A stretch of 64,000 nt of DNA, taken from contig JAHHIA010000009.1 in the NCBI GenBank assembly GCA_019359045.1, positions 62,001-126,000 on the forward strand. Direction: 5' to 3'. Made by a program: the position numbers and the translations under genes. The notes below the pieces were generated by a model. That model searched no databases, had not been told where the DNA came from, and worked only from the letters and a program-made list of their open reading frames with translations. This document shows, in pieces, positions 43,988 to 52,667 of the stretch. Position 1 is the first letter of the stretch. Each line of letters opens with the position of its first letter. This stretch comes from Scytolyngbya sp. HA4215-MV1. Lineage in GTDB: Bacteria; Cyanobacteriota; Cyanobacteriia; Leptolyngbyales; Leptolyngbyaceae.

Positions 43988-45292
43988 ATGAGCCAGATAA
44001 AAACCTGGAAACGGTTGGGACTGTTTGCCTTATTGGGGTTGCTGTTGAGCTGGATTGTGAGTTGCAGCGGCGGACTTTCTCCCTCAGGCAAAGGACAACA
44101 GACAGCAGGCAAGCCAGAGCTTGAGTTCTGGACGATGCAACTGGCTCCTCAGTTTAATGACTACTTTAAGGACTTAATTGCTCGGTTTGAACAAGAAAAT
44201 CCGGGGATCAAAGTCCGCTGGGTGGATGTGCCCTGGACTGCGATGGAAAGCAAGATCCTGACTGCAGTTTCAGCGAAAACTGCCCCTGATGTGGTGAATC
44301 TAAATCCCGACTTTGCCTCTCAGTTGGCAGCCCGCAATGCCTGGCTCAATCTGGACAATAAAGTTGCTCCAGACGTTCGACAACAATATTTCGCCAATAT
44401 TTGGAAAGCCAGCGTACTGGATGGGAAAAGTTTTGGCATTCCCTGGTACTTGACCACACGAGTGACGATTTATAACCAGAACTTATTGAAGCAGGCAGGA
44501 ATTAGTAAGCCACCTACGACCTATGCGGAATTAGCTGAAGCTTCTAAGCAAATCAAAACGAAGACTGGGAAGTACGGCTTTTTTGCCACGGTTGTACCAG
44601 AAGACTCAGGAGAAGTTTTAGAGTCTTTTGTACAAATGGGTGTCCAGTTGCTAGATGCTCAAGGAAAGGCGGCATTTAATACGCCTCAAGGCAAAGCAGC
44701 GTTCCAGTATTGGGTTGATCTATATAAAAATGGTCTGTTGCCTCAGGAAGTTTTGACGGAGGGGCATCGCCATGCGATCGACCTCTATCAGCAGGGAGAG
44801 ACCGCAGTCCTGGCATCGGGAGCCGAATTTTTGAATACCATTGCCAAAAATGCTCCAACGATCGCCAAAGCTTCTGCGTCAGCCCCCCAAATTACGGGCG
44901 CAACAGGCAAGAAAAATGTTGCTGTCATGAATCTGGTGATCCCGAAAGACACCGATCAACCAGAGATGGCATTAAAATTTGCCCTCTTTGTCACCAATAA
45001 CGAAAATCAGCTTACTTTTGCCAAAGCTGCGAATGTTCTCCCCTCAACAACAAAGGCACTTGAAGACGGCTACTTCAAAACTGTACCCGCCAACGCCACG
45101 CCAGTAGACCAAGCACGCATTGTTAGTGCCCATCAACTCAAGCAAGCAGAAGTGCTGATTCCTGCTTCTAAGGGAATTAAGCAGTTACAGAAGATTGTTT
45201 ATGACAATTTGCAGGCTGCGATGCTAGGGCAAAAGACTGTGGATCAGGCAATTCAGGATGCTGCCCAAGCGTGGGATAGCCAAGCAGGGTAA
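43988..45292 (+). CDS. ABC transporter extracellular solute-binding lipoprotein, family 1
   Basis: From ATG 43988 the protein has 434 residues and a lipoprotein signal peptide: a basic start, hydrophobic core LGLFALLGLLLSWI and lipobox IVSC. The mature part reads as a family 1 sugar-binding protein (LEFWTMQLAPQFNDY, FEQENPGIKVRWVDVPW, AAFQYWVDLYKNGLLP). A TTG at 43964 could extend the N-terminus by eight residues. Usual permease and ATPase genes are absent here, so partners lie elsewhere or it is only a sensor. It follows the response regulator by 147 bases and has its own terminator. Confidence 0.9.
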   Translation: MSQIKTWKRLGLFALLGLLLSWIVSCSGGLSPSGKGQQTAGKPELEFWTMQLAPQFNDYFKDLIARFEQENPGIKVRWVDVPWTAMESKILTAVSAKTAPDVVNLNPDFASQLAARNAWLNLDNKVAPDVRQQYFANIWKASVLDGKSFGIPWYLTTRVTIYNQNLLKQAGISKPPTTYAELAEASKQIKTKTGKYGFFATVVPEDSGEVLESFVQMGVQLLDAQGKAAFNTPQGKAAFQYWVDLYKNGLLPQEVLTEGHRHAIDLYQQGETAVLASGAEFLNTIAKNAPTIAKASASAPQITGATGKKNVAVMNLVIPKDTDQPEMALKFALFVTNNENQLTFAKAANVLPSTTKALEDGYFKTVPANATPVDQARIVSAHQLKQAEVLIPASKGIKQLQKIVYDNLQAAMLGQKTVDQAIQDAAQAWDSQAG

Positions 45293-45310
45293 TTCCCGTG
45301 CCAGTTCTCT

Positions 45311-45353
45311 TGTGCCCAAGCAGAGCCTTGGGCACATGCTGCTGCAGTTTTTT
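45311..45353 (+). terminator. Rho-independent terminator of the binding-protein transcript
   Basis: TGTGCCCAAG (45311-45320) and CTTGGGCACA (45327-45336) are perfectly complementary around a 6-base loop. GCTGCTGCAG and a T6 run (45348-45353) follow. The rest of 45293-45599 shows nothing else of note; it likely contains the promoter for the next gene. Confidence 0.8.
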
Positions 45354-45599
45354 CCGATTATTGGGTTGCCGTGGGCAGCCCTGCGATGATGCAAAGCCAC
45401 CGCAGTGTCTCAGCAGAGATGATCGCAATGGTTTCTGACCTTTCCTGCCAATTTGTTTGAACTGTTTTTCTAACCCGCGCAGTGGCAGCAGCCCAGGCTT
45501 CTAACGTTTTATAAAAATCCTTCTAACTCCAGGGTTGAACCTGCTACAACCCCAATATCCCAAAGCAGCTTTCAAAAACCATTTTTCGCTTTTCCTGCC

Positions 45600-46469
45600 A
45601 TGCCAGTTGATCCAAAAAGCTTTCAAAAAAAACTCCAGTATCAATCCACTGCCTCCGCCCAAAGACTTATGGCAGATCTGGAGGACATTGCCAAAATCGA
45701 CCAATTTGCCGAACAAGAAAAAGCCCGACAAAACAAAGTTCTGATCGCCGCATTCATTACCTTGTTTGTCTCGATCTTTCTCACCATTGTCTTACCTCCA
45801 TTGGGGATTTTGCTGTTGATAGGCAGCATCGTTACCACTGTCTACGCAGGTATTCGGTTGTCGCAGTTAAATCGGATCGACCTGGCAAACTATCGCTATG
45901 GACTGGTGCAAAAACTACTGGGAATGTTGAGCCGCGATTTACCCGAGAATGCGAACCTCAGTCTCAAACTGATTCTGGATAAACCCACTGAAAAACGGAA
46001 GAAACTGGGTACTGTGCCCCATCCCCATCGCCAAGGTTGGAAGATTGATCAGTTTCGTGATCCATGGTTGACCCTGCGCGGACGGTTGCTAGATGGCACC
46101 CGTTTTTTGATCACCGCAACAGAACTGCACCAAACTGCCCATGGCTGGAAACGGGGGAGCAGTGGCAAAAACAAGTACAAAACTAAGCCGAAAACCAAGG
46201 GCTCGGAACTGGGGCTAACGCTGATCTATCCTCGTCGTAAATATGGCGCCATTCAGGTGCTAGAGCGGGACGCTATGGGTGCGATTCACTTGCCCAATGG
46301 TGTGCGCTTGAAGCAATGGAAAATGACGGGTAAAGCCCTACGGCTGGGAGTCAAAACGCCGCCCGATCCTACTGCCAGTGACCAGGGACTCTACAACACC
46401 TTGACAATGATGTTCTTAAGCCTCTACCAAATTTTGAATCTGGCAAGAACTTTGTCAAAGAAAAAATAA
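45600..46469 (+). CDS. Conserved hypothetical membrane protein
   Basis: The 289-residue protein has a charged N-terminal region and a pair of adjacent membrane helices (about residues 48-85, LIAAFITLFVSIFLTIVL and GILLLIGSIVTTVYAG). A long cytoplasmic C-terminal domain follows with a strongly basic loop (KRGSSGKNKYKTKPKTKG). I recall similar sequences only as uncharacterised cyanobacterial proteins. ATG 45600. It lies 27 bases before the lipoprotein gene on the same strand, so it may head an operon running to the glycosyltransferase. Confidence 0.65.
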   Translation: MPVDPKSFQKKLQYQSTASAQRLMADLEDIAKIDQFAEQEKARQNKVLIAAFITLFVSIFLTIVLPPLGILLLIGSIVTTVYAGIRLSQLNRIDLANYRYGLVQKLLGMLSRDLPENANLSLKLILDKPTEKRKKLGTVPHPHRQGWKIDQFRDPWLTLRGRLLDGTRFLITATELHQTAHGWKRGSSGKNKYKTKPKTKGSELGLTLIYPRRKYGAIQVLERDAMGAIHLPNGVRLKQWKMTGKALRLGVKTPPDPTASDQGLYNTLTMMFLSLYQILNLARTLSKKK

Positions 46470-46496
46470 ATTTGGGATTCAGCATAAATTCAGGCC

Positions 46497-47198
46497 ATGA
46501 AAAAATTGCGTTTTGATACTCGGCTAATCAGCCTCCTGGGAATTGTCAGCCTCTGGTTGGGCTTGGCGGGGTGTGGCAGCACCGGAGGATCGGTATCATC
46601 GTCCTCTCCAGCAGCAACTCCTTCTGCAGTAACGAACCCCTCCGCTGCTAAGCAAGCTGCGGCTGAAACGACTGAAAAGATCAAGTTTAAGGCAGATAAC
46701 GGTTCAGAAGTGCTGTCGATCAAGCTGATGGGGGATGGAGCGAAGGTGGTGGATGGCAACGATCGCGAACTCGCCCGGTTGAAACTGGACGATCGTCGCA
46801 AAGTGAAAATCAAGAATTCGGCGGACAAGGTGTTGGGTTATGTGGTATCGAGCAGTGGTACCTGGAAACTGGAAACTGCCGATCAATCGCAAGAACTTTA
46901 TATATTGCGTCATCAACCTGATGGCGATTACAAACTGGAGCGGGGCAAAAATCAGGCGCTCTATCGCATTAAAGTTCGCGACTATGGGTTTGAGATTGAA
47001 ACGGTTGCCAAGCAATCTTTATACAAAATCAAGTTAAAAGAGGGCAAATTGTCGCTCCGTAATGCCCAGGACAAAACTGTGCTGTCTACCAAAAACAAAC
47101 TCGTGCCCGTGGCGATCGCCAGCTTTGGTTTCAAAGAACTAAGCCAAGAACAGCAGGCAGCCCTTGCCTATGCCGTGAATTTGTCAGGAGGAAAGTAG
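46497..47198 (+). CDS. Hypothetical lipoprotein
   Basis: The 233-residue protein has a clear lipoprotein signal: MKKLRFDTRL, hydrophobic core and lipobox LAGC (Cys 26). A Ser/Ala/Pro/Thr linker follows. The mature part has a repetitive beta pattern with alternating charge (EVLSIKLMGDGAKVVDGND, KVKIKNSADKVLGYV, YRIKVRDYGFEIE), like a small beta-solenoid or propeller. No family recognised. It stops at 47198, two bases before the start of the FHA-like gene, whose ribosome site lies inside its last codons. Confidence 0.7.
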   Translation: MKKLRFDTRLISLLGIVSLWLGLAGCGSTGGSVSSSSPAATPSAVTNPSAAKQAAAETTEKIKFKADNGSEVLSIKLMGDGAKVVDGNDRELARLKLDDRRKVKIKNSADKVLGYVVSSSGTWKLETADQSQELYILRHQPDGDYKLERGKNQALYRIKVRDYGFEIETVAKQSLYKIKLKEGKLSLRNAQDKTVLSTKNKLVPVAIASFGFKELSQEQQAALAYAVNLSGGK

Positions 47199-47199
47199 G

Positions 47200-47865
47200 T
47201 TGCAAGTTCGATTTGTCTACGTGGATCCCGATACGCGCGAATTGCAAGAATCGATTTTGGAAACCCCGATCGCGATTGGGAGTGATGCCGCCCAACTGCC
47301 AGAAAATTTCGGCACCCGATCGATGGCGCATCTGGTTGTGACAGGTGCACAGGTAGCAGGCTTCCACGCCCTGATTACCGAAGCCAATCAACGCTTGACC
47401 GTCACCGAGCAGGGGAATAACTGCATCTGGGTCAACGCTGTTCCCACCCCTAACACCGCCTTGCAAGACGGGGACACGCTGCGTGTGGGGGAAGTCAATC
47501 TGCAAGTGCAGACGAACTTTGCCCTTGGGGGTGATGCTGCTGGCATGGCAGCGGGGTTGGGCGAAGGTGGCTGCGATCGGCAAATTGGTTTTTTGATTAA
47601 GCGACGCTGTGGGCGCACCAGTGCCGTGGGTTGTAACTACTGTGACAATGGCCGACGAACCACCGATCCCTATTACGACGATTATGCAGGCTACCCCGGC
47701 TATGGTCGCTACGATAGTGGTTACTGGGGACATTCCTATTATTACGATCGCGATCGCTACTATTACGATCCCAATCGCGACAACGTAGACTTCACCGATG
47801 CCGACAATGCCAGTTTGGGTGACGAACGCGATGTAGATTACGAGGAAGCCATGGGGGCAAGTTGA
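47200..47865 (+). CDS. FHA-like protein with Cys cluster and Tyr/Asp-rich tail
   Basis: The start is TTG at 47200, supported by AGGAGGAAA (47186-47194) inside the end of the lipoprotein gene. Residues 1-105 resemble a divergent FHA domain (VAGFHALITEANQRLTVTEQ, NCIWVNAVP, LQDGDTLRVGEVNLQVQ), which normally binds phosphothreonine. A short cysteine cluster follows (CDRQIG...RRCGRTSAVGCNYC), then a tail very rich in Tyr, Asp and Gly (YYDDYAGYPGYGRYDSGYW). The stop overlaps the glycosyltransferase start. The FHA call is from pattern only; the tail is of unknown purpose. Confidence 0.7.
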   Translation: MQVRFVYVDPDTRELQESILETPIAIGSDAAQLPENFGTRSMAHLVVTGAQVAGFHALITEANQRLTVTEQGNNCIWVNAVPTPNTALQDGDTLRVGEVNLQVQTNFALGGDAAGMAAGLGEGGCDRQIGFLIKRRCGRTSAVGCNYCDNGRRTTDPYYDDYAGYPGYGRYDSGYWGHSYYYDRDRYYYDPNRDNVDFTDADNASLGDERDVDYEEAMGAS

Positions 47866-48869
47866 CAACCTGGTTGATCTATGGACTGGGTGGGGGTTGG
47901 GGGCATTTGACTCGATCGCTGGCGCTGGCACGAGTTGCCGCCCATCATTACGACATCATCCTGCTGACCAATAGCCCCTATGCTGCTCACATTCCCCCCG
48001 CTTTGATCCCTCGCACTTGCCAGATCCAGACGATCGCGCCGAATCTCAGTGCCGATGCCACTCGTCAACAAGTGCTGTATTATTTGCAAACACTTCACTA
48101 CCAATGTTTGATTATTGATACTTTTCCCCGTGGCTTAGGGGGTGAATTAGCATCGTTTCTGCCATCGCTTTCAGAACAGATCTCCCGTGTTTTAATCCAT
48201 CGTGATCTCAATCCAGACTATGTGCAGTCCAAGGCAATTCGTCCGTTTGTGCAGCAATACTATAGCCAGATTCTCATCCCCGGTGAAGGCGATCGCGTAC
48301 CACTAGCAGATCTGCCGCAAGTACAGCACACCGCTCCCTGGCTGATTCGTAGTGCCGCAGAATTACCCGACCCCGCAATGGCGCGATCGCTCCTGCGCCT
48401 GGAAGCGCCCTCTCAACCAACAGTCGTGGTCTGCGCGGCTGGAGAACCCCACGAACAACACCAACTGGGTGAGTTAGCAACCCATCTGGCGATGACCTTC
48501 CCCCAGGTGACAGTGCGCTGTCTGGCTCCGGTGTGTCCGCTCACCTGTCCACCCAACTTGTGGGTTGTCCATTATCCGGCGATCGATCTTTTGCAGGTGG
48601 CAAATGTGGTGGTGGGTGGGGCTGGTTACAATACAGTGGCAGAATGTCAGGCTTTGGGGCTGCCGCTGGTGGCGTTTGCCTTTCCTCGCCTGTACGATCG
48701 ACAGGCAGAACGGGCAAACCGAAGTGGTTATTGGGTGGAGCATCCGGCAGCAGCGATCTCGATGGTGCGTCGTTTGTTGCCAGCTACATCACGAGCCGAT
48801 GCGCGTCCTGCTTATCTGAATGGGGCTGTTCAAGCGAACGCGATAATCCGTGAGTACACCAGCATCTAA
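47862..48869 (+). CDS. GT-B glycosyltransferase, MurG/MGT-like
   Basis: The 335-residue enzyme starts with TTG at 47862 within TTGA, overlapping the stop of the FHA-like gene by four bases, a sign of translational coupling. It opens with a Rossmann strand and glycine loop (IYGLGGGWGHLTRSLALA). It carries the C-terminal nucleotide-sugar block GGAGYNTVAECQALGLPLVA, then FPRLYDRQAERA, as in MurG-like GT-B enzymes. No signal peptide. The sugar donor and acceptor are unknown. Coupling to the FHA-like and lipoprotein genes suggests an envelope function. Confidence 0.85.
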   Translation: MTTWLIYGLGGGWGHLTRSLALARVAAHHYDIILLTNSPYAAHIPPALIPRTCQIQTIAPNLSADATRQQVLYYLQTLHYQCLIIDTFPRGLGGELASFLPSLSEQISRVLIHRDLNPDYVQSKAIRPFVQQYYSQILIPGEGDRVPLADLPQVQHTAPWLIRSAAELPDPAMARSLLRLEAPSQPTVVVCAAGEPHEQHQLGELATHLAMTFPQVTVRCLAPVCPLTCPPNLWVVHYPAIDLLQVANVVVGGAGYNTVAECQALGLPLVAFAFPRLYDRQAERANRSGYWVEHPAAAISMVRRLLPATSRADARPAYLNGAVQANAIIREYTSI

Positions 48870-48925
48870 ACTATGACAAAATCATTAAACTCAGTCCTTT
48901 CCACTTAGAGAAATTGCGATCTTTC

Positions 48926-49414
48926 ATGGCTGAACGTCTTGCCAAAATCTTGCTCATAGGGGCGATCGCGGTTTTCTTTAGCATCGTTCTCTACAATAAC
49001 TTCACCGACTATTCCACCAACTTTGCCTTTGTCCAACATGTTTTGGCAATGGACACAATCTTCCCCACAAGCAGCTTGAGATGGCGCGCCATTACCCATC
49101 CCATTCTCCAGCACGCTTTTTTTTGGACGATCATTGTCTGGGAAAGCATCACCGTGGGGTGCTGCTGGTTCGGCATATTCCAACTCAGTCAAGCGATTCG
49201 GGCAGATGCACCTCAGTTTAATGCGGCAAAATCGATCGCGATCCTAGGACTCACTGCCAGTTGTCTGTTGTGGCTGATGGCATTTTTGGTGGTGGGCGGA
49301 GAATGGTTTGCCATGTGGCAATCCCCGATTTGGAACGGACAACCGATCGCCTCACGCATGGTGATCATTAGCCTGCTCATCTTAATTTTCGTACGACAGC
49401 CAGAGTTTGAGTAG
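48926..49414 (+). CDS. DUF2165 family small membrane protein
   Basis: The 162-residue protein from ATG 48926 has four hydrophobic helices and matches the DUF2165 family: ILLIGAIAVFFSIVLYNNFTDY at the start, AFVQHVLAMDTIFP, the HPILQHAFFWTIIVWE helix, and GGEWFAMWQS near the C-terminus. Function is unknown. It begins 56 bases after the glycosyltransferase gene and may belong to the same transcript. Confidence 0.85.
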   Translation: MAERLAKILLIGAIAVFFSIVLYNNFTDYSTNFAFVQHVLAMDTIFPTSSLRWRAITHPILQHAFFWTIIVWESITVGCCWFGIFQLSQAIRADAPQFNAAKSIAILGLTASCLLWLMAFLVVGGEWFAMWQSPIWNGQPIASRMVIISLLILIFVRQPEFE

Positions 49415-49644
49415 CTCCCGTGGAAATTTCTCCCCAAAATACTGCGCCGCCAGATCCTCAACCCTCTTGAGTGACGTGTTTCCTCGCCGATTCAAAAGAT
49501 TTAACAGTCATCCAGGACATCCCTTCCTGAAATCCTCTTTTGCAAAGTGTATCTGTAATCTATAGAGATTTTTTGGCAGCATTTTCCGGAATCGCTGGAT
49601 TATCGGTGTTGATATGTCATATCAACTACGCCCCCAAAAATCTT

Positions 49645-49791
49645 ATGAAGAAAACCATGGTTAGTCTTTTGGCAATGACAGTGCTTTTCATACCTGGCAT
49701 TTTGGCTTTGTCGGGTTGTTCTGACCAAAGCCCCCAAGATCCCGCCAGTCCTTCCAGTTCACCCAAGCCTTCCAAGCGTCCGCAAGGATAA
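49645..49791 (+). CDS. Small lipoprotein (48 aa)
   Basis: The ATG at 49645 gives MKKTMVSLLAMTVLFIPGIL followed by the lipobox LSGC, a good lipoprotein signal peptide. The mature part is only about 24 residues, mostly Ser, Pro, Lys and Asp. The frame is open further upstream (to 49540), but the lipoprotein start is clearly better. Tiny anchored peptides of this kind are often missed in annotation; function unknown. Confidence 0.65.
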   Translation: MKKTMVSLLAMTVLFIPGILALSGCSDQSPQDPASPSSSPKPSKRPQG

Positions 49792-50141
49792 TTGGATATT
49801 GTTTTAATTTCGTCAGAGTCAGCACTCGGAATTTCTCTTTCATGAATGCTAACCCCCACTAATCCTGTACCCAACAGGGTACAGCTGCTGCCTGCGCCTG
49901 AAATGGGTTAATCACTCTTACTCAATGCAACCTGTGCAATCTGAACTCTTTTGGTCGCGATCGTAGTCCTCAATGACCGGTGAGATTGAGACACTTTGTG
50001 AGAAAAAATTCTACAAAATCTTTTCTCATAATCTAAATCGGCTCGCGCTCGCATCGCTAGGAACGATCGCGATCGAGCCAAAAGAGATAGGTTAAGATCA
50101 AATATTGAAAGAGCTTTGTCTATTCATAAGGATGCCAATCC
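49792..50141 (+). other. Intergenic region with a short inverted repeat
   Basis: CTGTACCC (49865-49872) and GGGTACAG (49877-49884) form a perfect hairpin with loop AACA and no T-run, placed about 75 bases after the small lipoprotein gene. Nothing else stands out. Confidence 0.4.
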
Positions 50142-50459
50142 ATGACTCAACTTAAGCGCTGGGAGTCGCCTCGTCGAGAGGGCAGAAACTCCAAAGGAAA
50201 AGGTGGCTCAGCCCGCCAACGACAACTGAAAAAGCAAACTCAAATGTTACGGAAGAAACTCAAGCAAAACAGCGGTTCCGACAAACAAAAATCTGAGAAA
50301 CAAAGGGGGAGTGGTCAAACCACCCCCTTTTTGTTTTGGAACATGACTCATCAAAACGTTCATCCTAATCGTTTAAAAACGTTCATCCTGATCGTTCTCA
50401 GGTGCAACTCAGGTGACTGTTTTAGGATGGAAAGCAATGAATCGGGTCAATCTTTGTGA
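50142..50459 (+). CDS. Small basic hypothetical protein, 3' part doubtful
   Basis: The ATG at 50142 opens a Lys/Arg/Gln/Ser-rich sequence (KRWESPRREGRNSKGKGG, then QLKKQTQMLRKKLKQN) that could bind nucleic acid. The frame passes straight through a textbook terminator hairpin (50302-50337) and finishes in GTGA at 50456-50459, overlapping the molybdoenzyme start. The basic part up to about residue 54 looks like a real protein. The rest could be fortuitous reading frame beyond a lost stop. Family not recognised. Confidence 0.5.
   Translation: MTQLKRWESPRREGRNSKGKGGSARQRQLKKQTQMLRKKLKQNSGSDKQKSEKQRGSGQTTPFLFWNMTHQNVHPNRLKTFILIVLRCNSGDCFRMESNESGQSL
50302..50337 (+). terminator. Rho-independent terminator inside the small basic ORF
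   Basis: AAAGGGGG (50302-50309) plus TGGT (50312-50315) pairs with ACCACCCCCTTT (50319-50330), with a two-base bulge on the left arm. A T-rich tail (TTTTTGTTTT) follows. The strength and T-tract make it a convincing terminator. Confidence 0.75.
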
Positions 50460-51511
50460 AACGTCGTCGCGTGCTTCAGCACTTTCTTCAGGCATCGGGT
50501 GGATTGATTGGCGCAAGCTTGTTGGCAGGGTGCCAGTCGAGTCGATCGATCGATCCGCTGTTTCGGCTCAATTTACTCGAACCGGAGATGCCCTTTCCTG
50601 ACCATATTTTGACGCCGTTGAGCGAGTTTTATGTGCAGTCCTATGCCTTGCCCCCGACCGTGAATGCAGAGCACTGGCGCTTAAAGCTGATGGGATCAGT
50701 TGCCAATCCGATCACGATCGCCTTCGCAGACATTCTGAAAGCGCCGCAAGAAGAGTTTTACTTAACGATGGAATGTATTGGCAATCCCACGGGTGGCAAC
50801 TTAATTGGCAATGCTCGCTGGACCGGGACACCGCTTTTGCCTTTTTTGCAAAAGGCTGGAGTCAAGCCAGAAGCCAAGGAATTTGTCTTGCATGGCGCAG
50901 ATTTCTACGAAACGACATTGCCTGTTGATGAAATTCTGCGTCCCGATGTACGTCTGGTCCATCAGATGAACGGTACGCCTTTAACCAAAGCGCATGGCTA
51001 CCCAGTGCGGATTATCATTCCAGGGCATTTTGGGCAAAAACAGCCGAAATGGTTAGTGGCGGTAGAAGCGATCGCCAAAACTAAGCAGGGTTTTTGGGAA
51101 CGGCAGGGGTGGTCCAATCTGGCAGAAATCCCGACCCATGGCTTCATTCGCCAGGTGCAAAACCAGCGTGTCTGGAATCGACACCCTCAGGTCAGTTTGC
51201 CGCGTACAGGTGAAGCAGGCTGGGCAAAGGGGATTTTGGTGGCAGGGGTGGCACTCGATCGCGCCAATCCGATTAGCAAGATTCAGGTCAGTCTTGACGA
51301 TGGCAAAACCTGGCAACCCGCCGATCAAGATCATCCCGACTCGCCTCATGAGTGGACACTTTGGCGCTATCGCTGGCAACCCAGCCAACCAGGTAAATAT
51401 CGCTTACTTGCTCGTGCCGAATCTTCCCAAGAACAACAACCGCTCAAAGATCAGGAAGGGTCTGATGGGAGTAGCGGCGTGTTGACGATAGAGGTCACTT
51501 TACAGAGTTAG
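50456..51511 (+). CDS. Sulfite-oxidase-family molybdopterin oxidoreductase, Tat-type lipoprotein
   Basis: The 351-residue protein starts with GTG at 50456. The leader has a twin-arginine-like stretch (MKRRRVLQHFLQ) and a lipobox LAGC, suggesting folded export by Tat and lipid anchoring. The catalytic domain is of the sulfite oxidase/YedY type: the cysteine ligand to molybdenum is in LTMECIGNP. Pocket motifs are NARWTGTPL, LVHQMNG and HGYPVRIIIPGHFG. A C-terminal Mo-co dimerisation-like beta domain follows (IQVSLDDGKTWQPA). The electron acceptor and substrate are not determinable. No haem subunit gene is adjacent. Confidence 0.9.
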   Translation: MKRRRVLQHFLQASGGLIGASLLAGCQSSRSIDPLFRLNLLEPEMPFPDHILTPLSEFYVQSYALPPTVNAEHWRLKLMGSVANPITIAFADILKAPQEEFYLTMECIGNPTGGNLIGNARWTGTPLLPFLQKAGVKPEAKEFVLHGADFYETTLPVDEILRPDVRLVHQMNGTPLTKAHGYPVRIIIPGHFGQKQPKWLVAVEAIAKTKQGFWERQGWSNLAEIPTHGFIRQVQNQRVWNRHPQVSLPRTGEAGWAKGILVAGVALDRANPISKIQVSLDDGKTWQPADQDHPDSPHEWTLWRYRWQPSQPGKYRLLARAESSQEQQPLKDQEGSDGSSGVLTIEVTLQS

Positions 51512-51731
51512 TACTTTGGGGCATAAGTTAGGCAACCTTCTGAGGGAGTTAGGAGTCAGCAAGGTAGGCAGATTTCCGCTAAGTTCTACTAGGCGATTGT
51601 CTTTGGACTTTAGCCGGTAGATTTTGACCCTTGAACCTAGGTGCTGGACTAAGAGACAGACAGCCCCGGACTTCTCCAAGCTTTCTCATCACCTCCATCA
51701 TCTTCCCGCTCTCCGCGTCCCCGCGTCTCTC

Positions 51732-52667
51732 TCACTCCCCTTTCTGACTCAACACCGCCTGCCGCAAATTGCCCTGATGTTCGGCAAGCAGTCGATCGCC
51801 CGCTTCCTTATCCAAACCCGTCCAGTGCATCAGCAGAGCAAGCTTCACCGATCGTCCGCTTTGCTCAAGCAGATAACCCGCCTCTTCGCGATTGAGTCCA
51901 GTCAGGTCGTGCAAAATCCGCAAAGCGCGATCGTGAAGTTTTTTGTTCGTGACTGCGACATCCACCATACGGTTGCCATAGACTTTGCCCAACTTCACCA
52001 TGGTGCCTGTCGAGAGAATATTGAGCGCCAGTTTGGTGACTGTTCCAGCTTTAAGGCGGGTAGAACCAGCCAACACTTCAGGTCCCACCAGCAGGCGGAT
52101 ATCGACATCGACCTGAGCACTGACTTGTTCAGTGGGAACACAAGCAATCAGAATAGTGGTGGCTCCGCGTTGGCGGGCAGCCTGGAGAGCACCGTGAACA
52201 TAGGGGGTGGTGCCTCCAGCAGTAATACCGACAATGACATCGAGTTCAGTAAGGTGGCGATAGGCGATCGCCTCTGCCCCATCTTCTGCTAGGTCTTCCA
52301 AATCTTCAGAGCTTCTGACCAAAGCGCCTGCCCCTCCTGCAATGATGCCCTGCACCAGTTCGGGAGAGGTACAAAACGTCGGCGGACATTCTGCTGCATC
52401 CAGCACCCCCAAACGCCCACTGGTACCCGCTCCAATGTAAAACAAGCGCCCACCGCGATGCAGTGACTGAGCAATCAGGTCGATCGCGGTTGCCAATTCC
52501 TGACGTGCCTGGGCGATCGCTGCGATCGTCTGGGCATCTTCCCGATTAAAGAGTTCCACCAACTCCAGTGACGTGAGTTGATCTAGATTTTGACTGTTGG
52601 GATTCACTTGCTCCGTGAGCAAATGTCCCCTTTCAATCATGGGTTCAGGTAGGTTCATGGGCTTCAC
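51732..52667 (-). CDS. murQ: N-acetylmuramic acid 6-phosphate etherase
   Basis: MurQ cleaves the lactyl ether of MurNAc-6-phosphate during cell-wall sugar recycling. The 311-residue protein has the SIS-fold motifs of the family: YIGAGTSGRLGVLDAAECPP, GITAGGTTPYVHGAL and the late LKAGTVTKLALNILSTG. GTG at 52667, in a GTGA overlap with the preceding DUF3110 stop, is supported by GAAGGG five bases upstream; ATG 52658 is the alternative. No anmK or MurNAc transporter gene is nearby. Confidence 0.95.
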   Translation of the reverse strand: MKPMNLPEPMIERGHLLTEQVNPNSQNLDQLTSLELVELFNREDAQTIAAIAQARQELATAIDLIAQSLHRGGRLFYIGAGTSGRLGVLDAAECPPTFCTSPELVQGIIAGGAGALVRSSEDLEDLAEDGAEAIAYRHLTELDVIVGITAGGTTPYVHGALQAARQRGATTILIACVPTEQVSAQVDVDIRLLVGPEVLAGSTRLKAGTVTKLALNILSTGTMVKLGKVYGNRMVDVAVTNKKLHDRALRILHDLTGLNREEAGYLLEQSGRSVKLALLMHWTGLDKEAGDRLLAEHQGNLRQAVLSQKGE

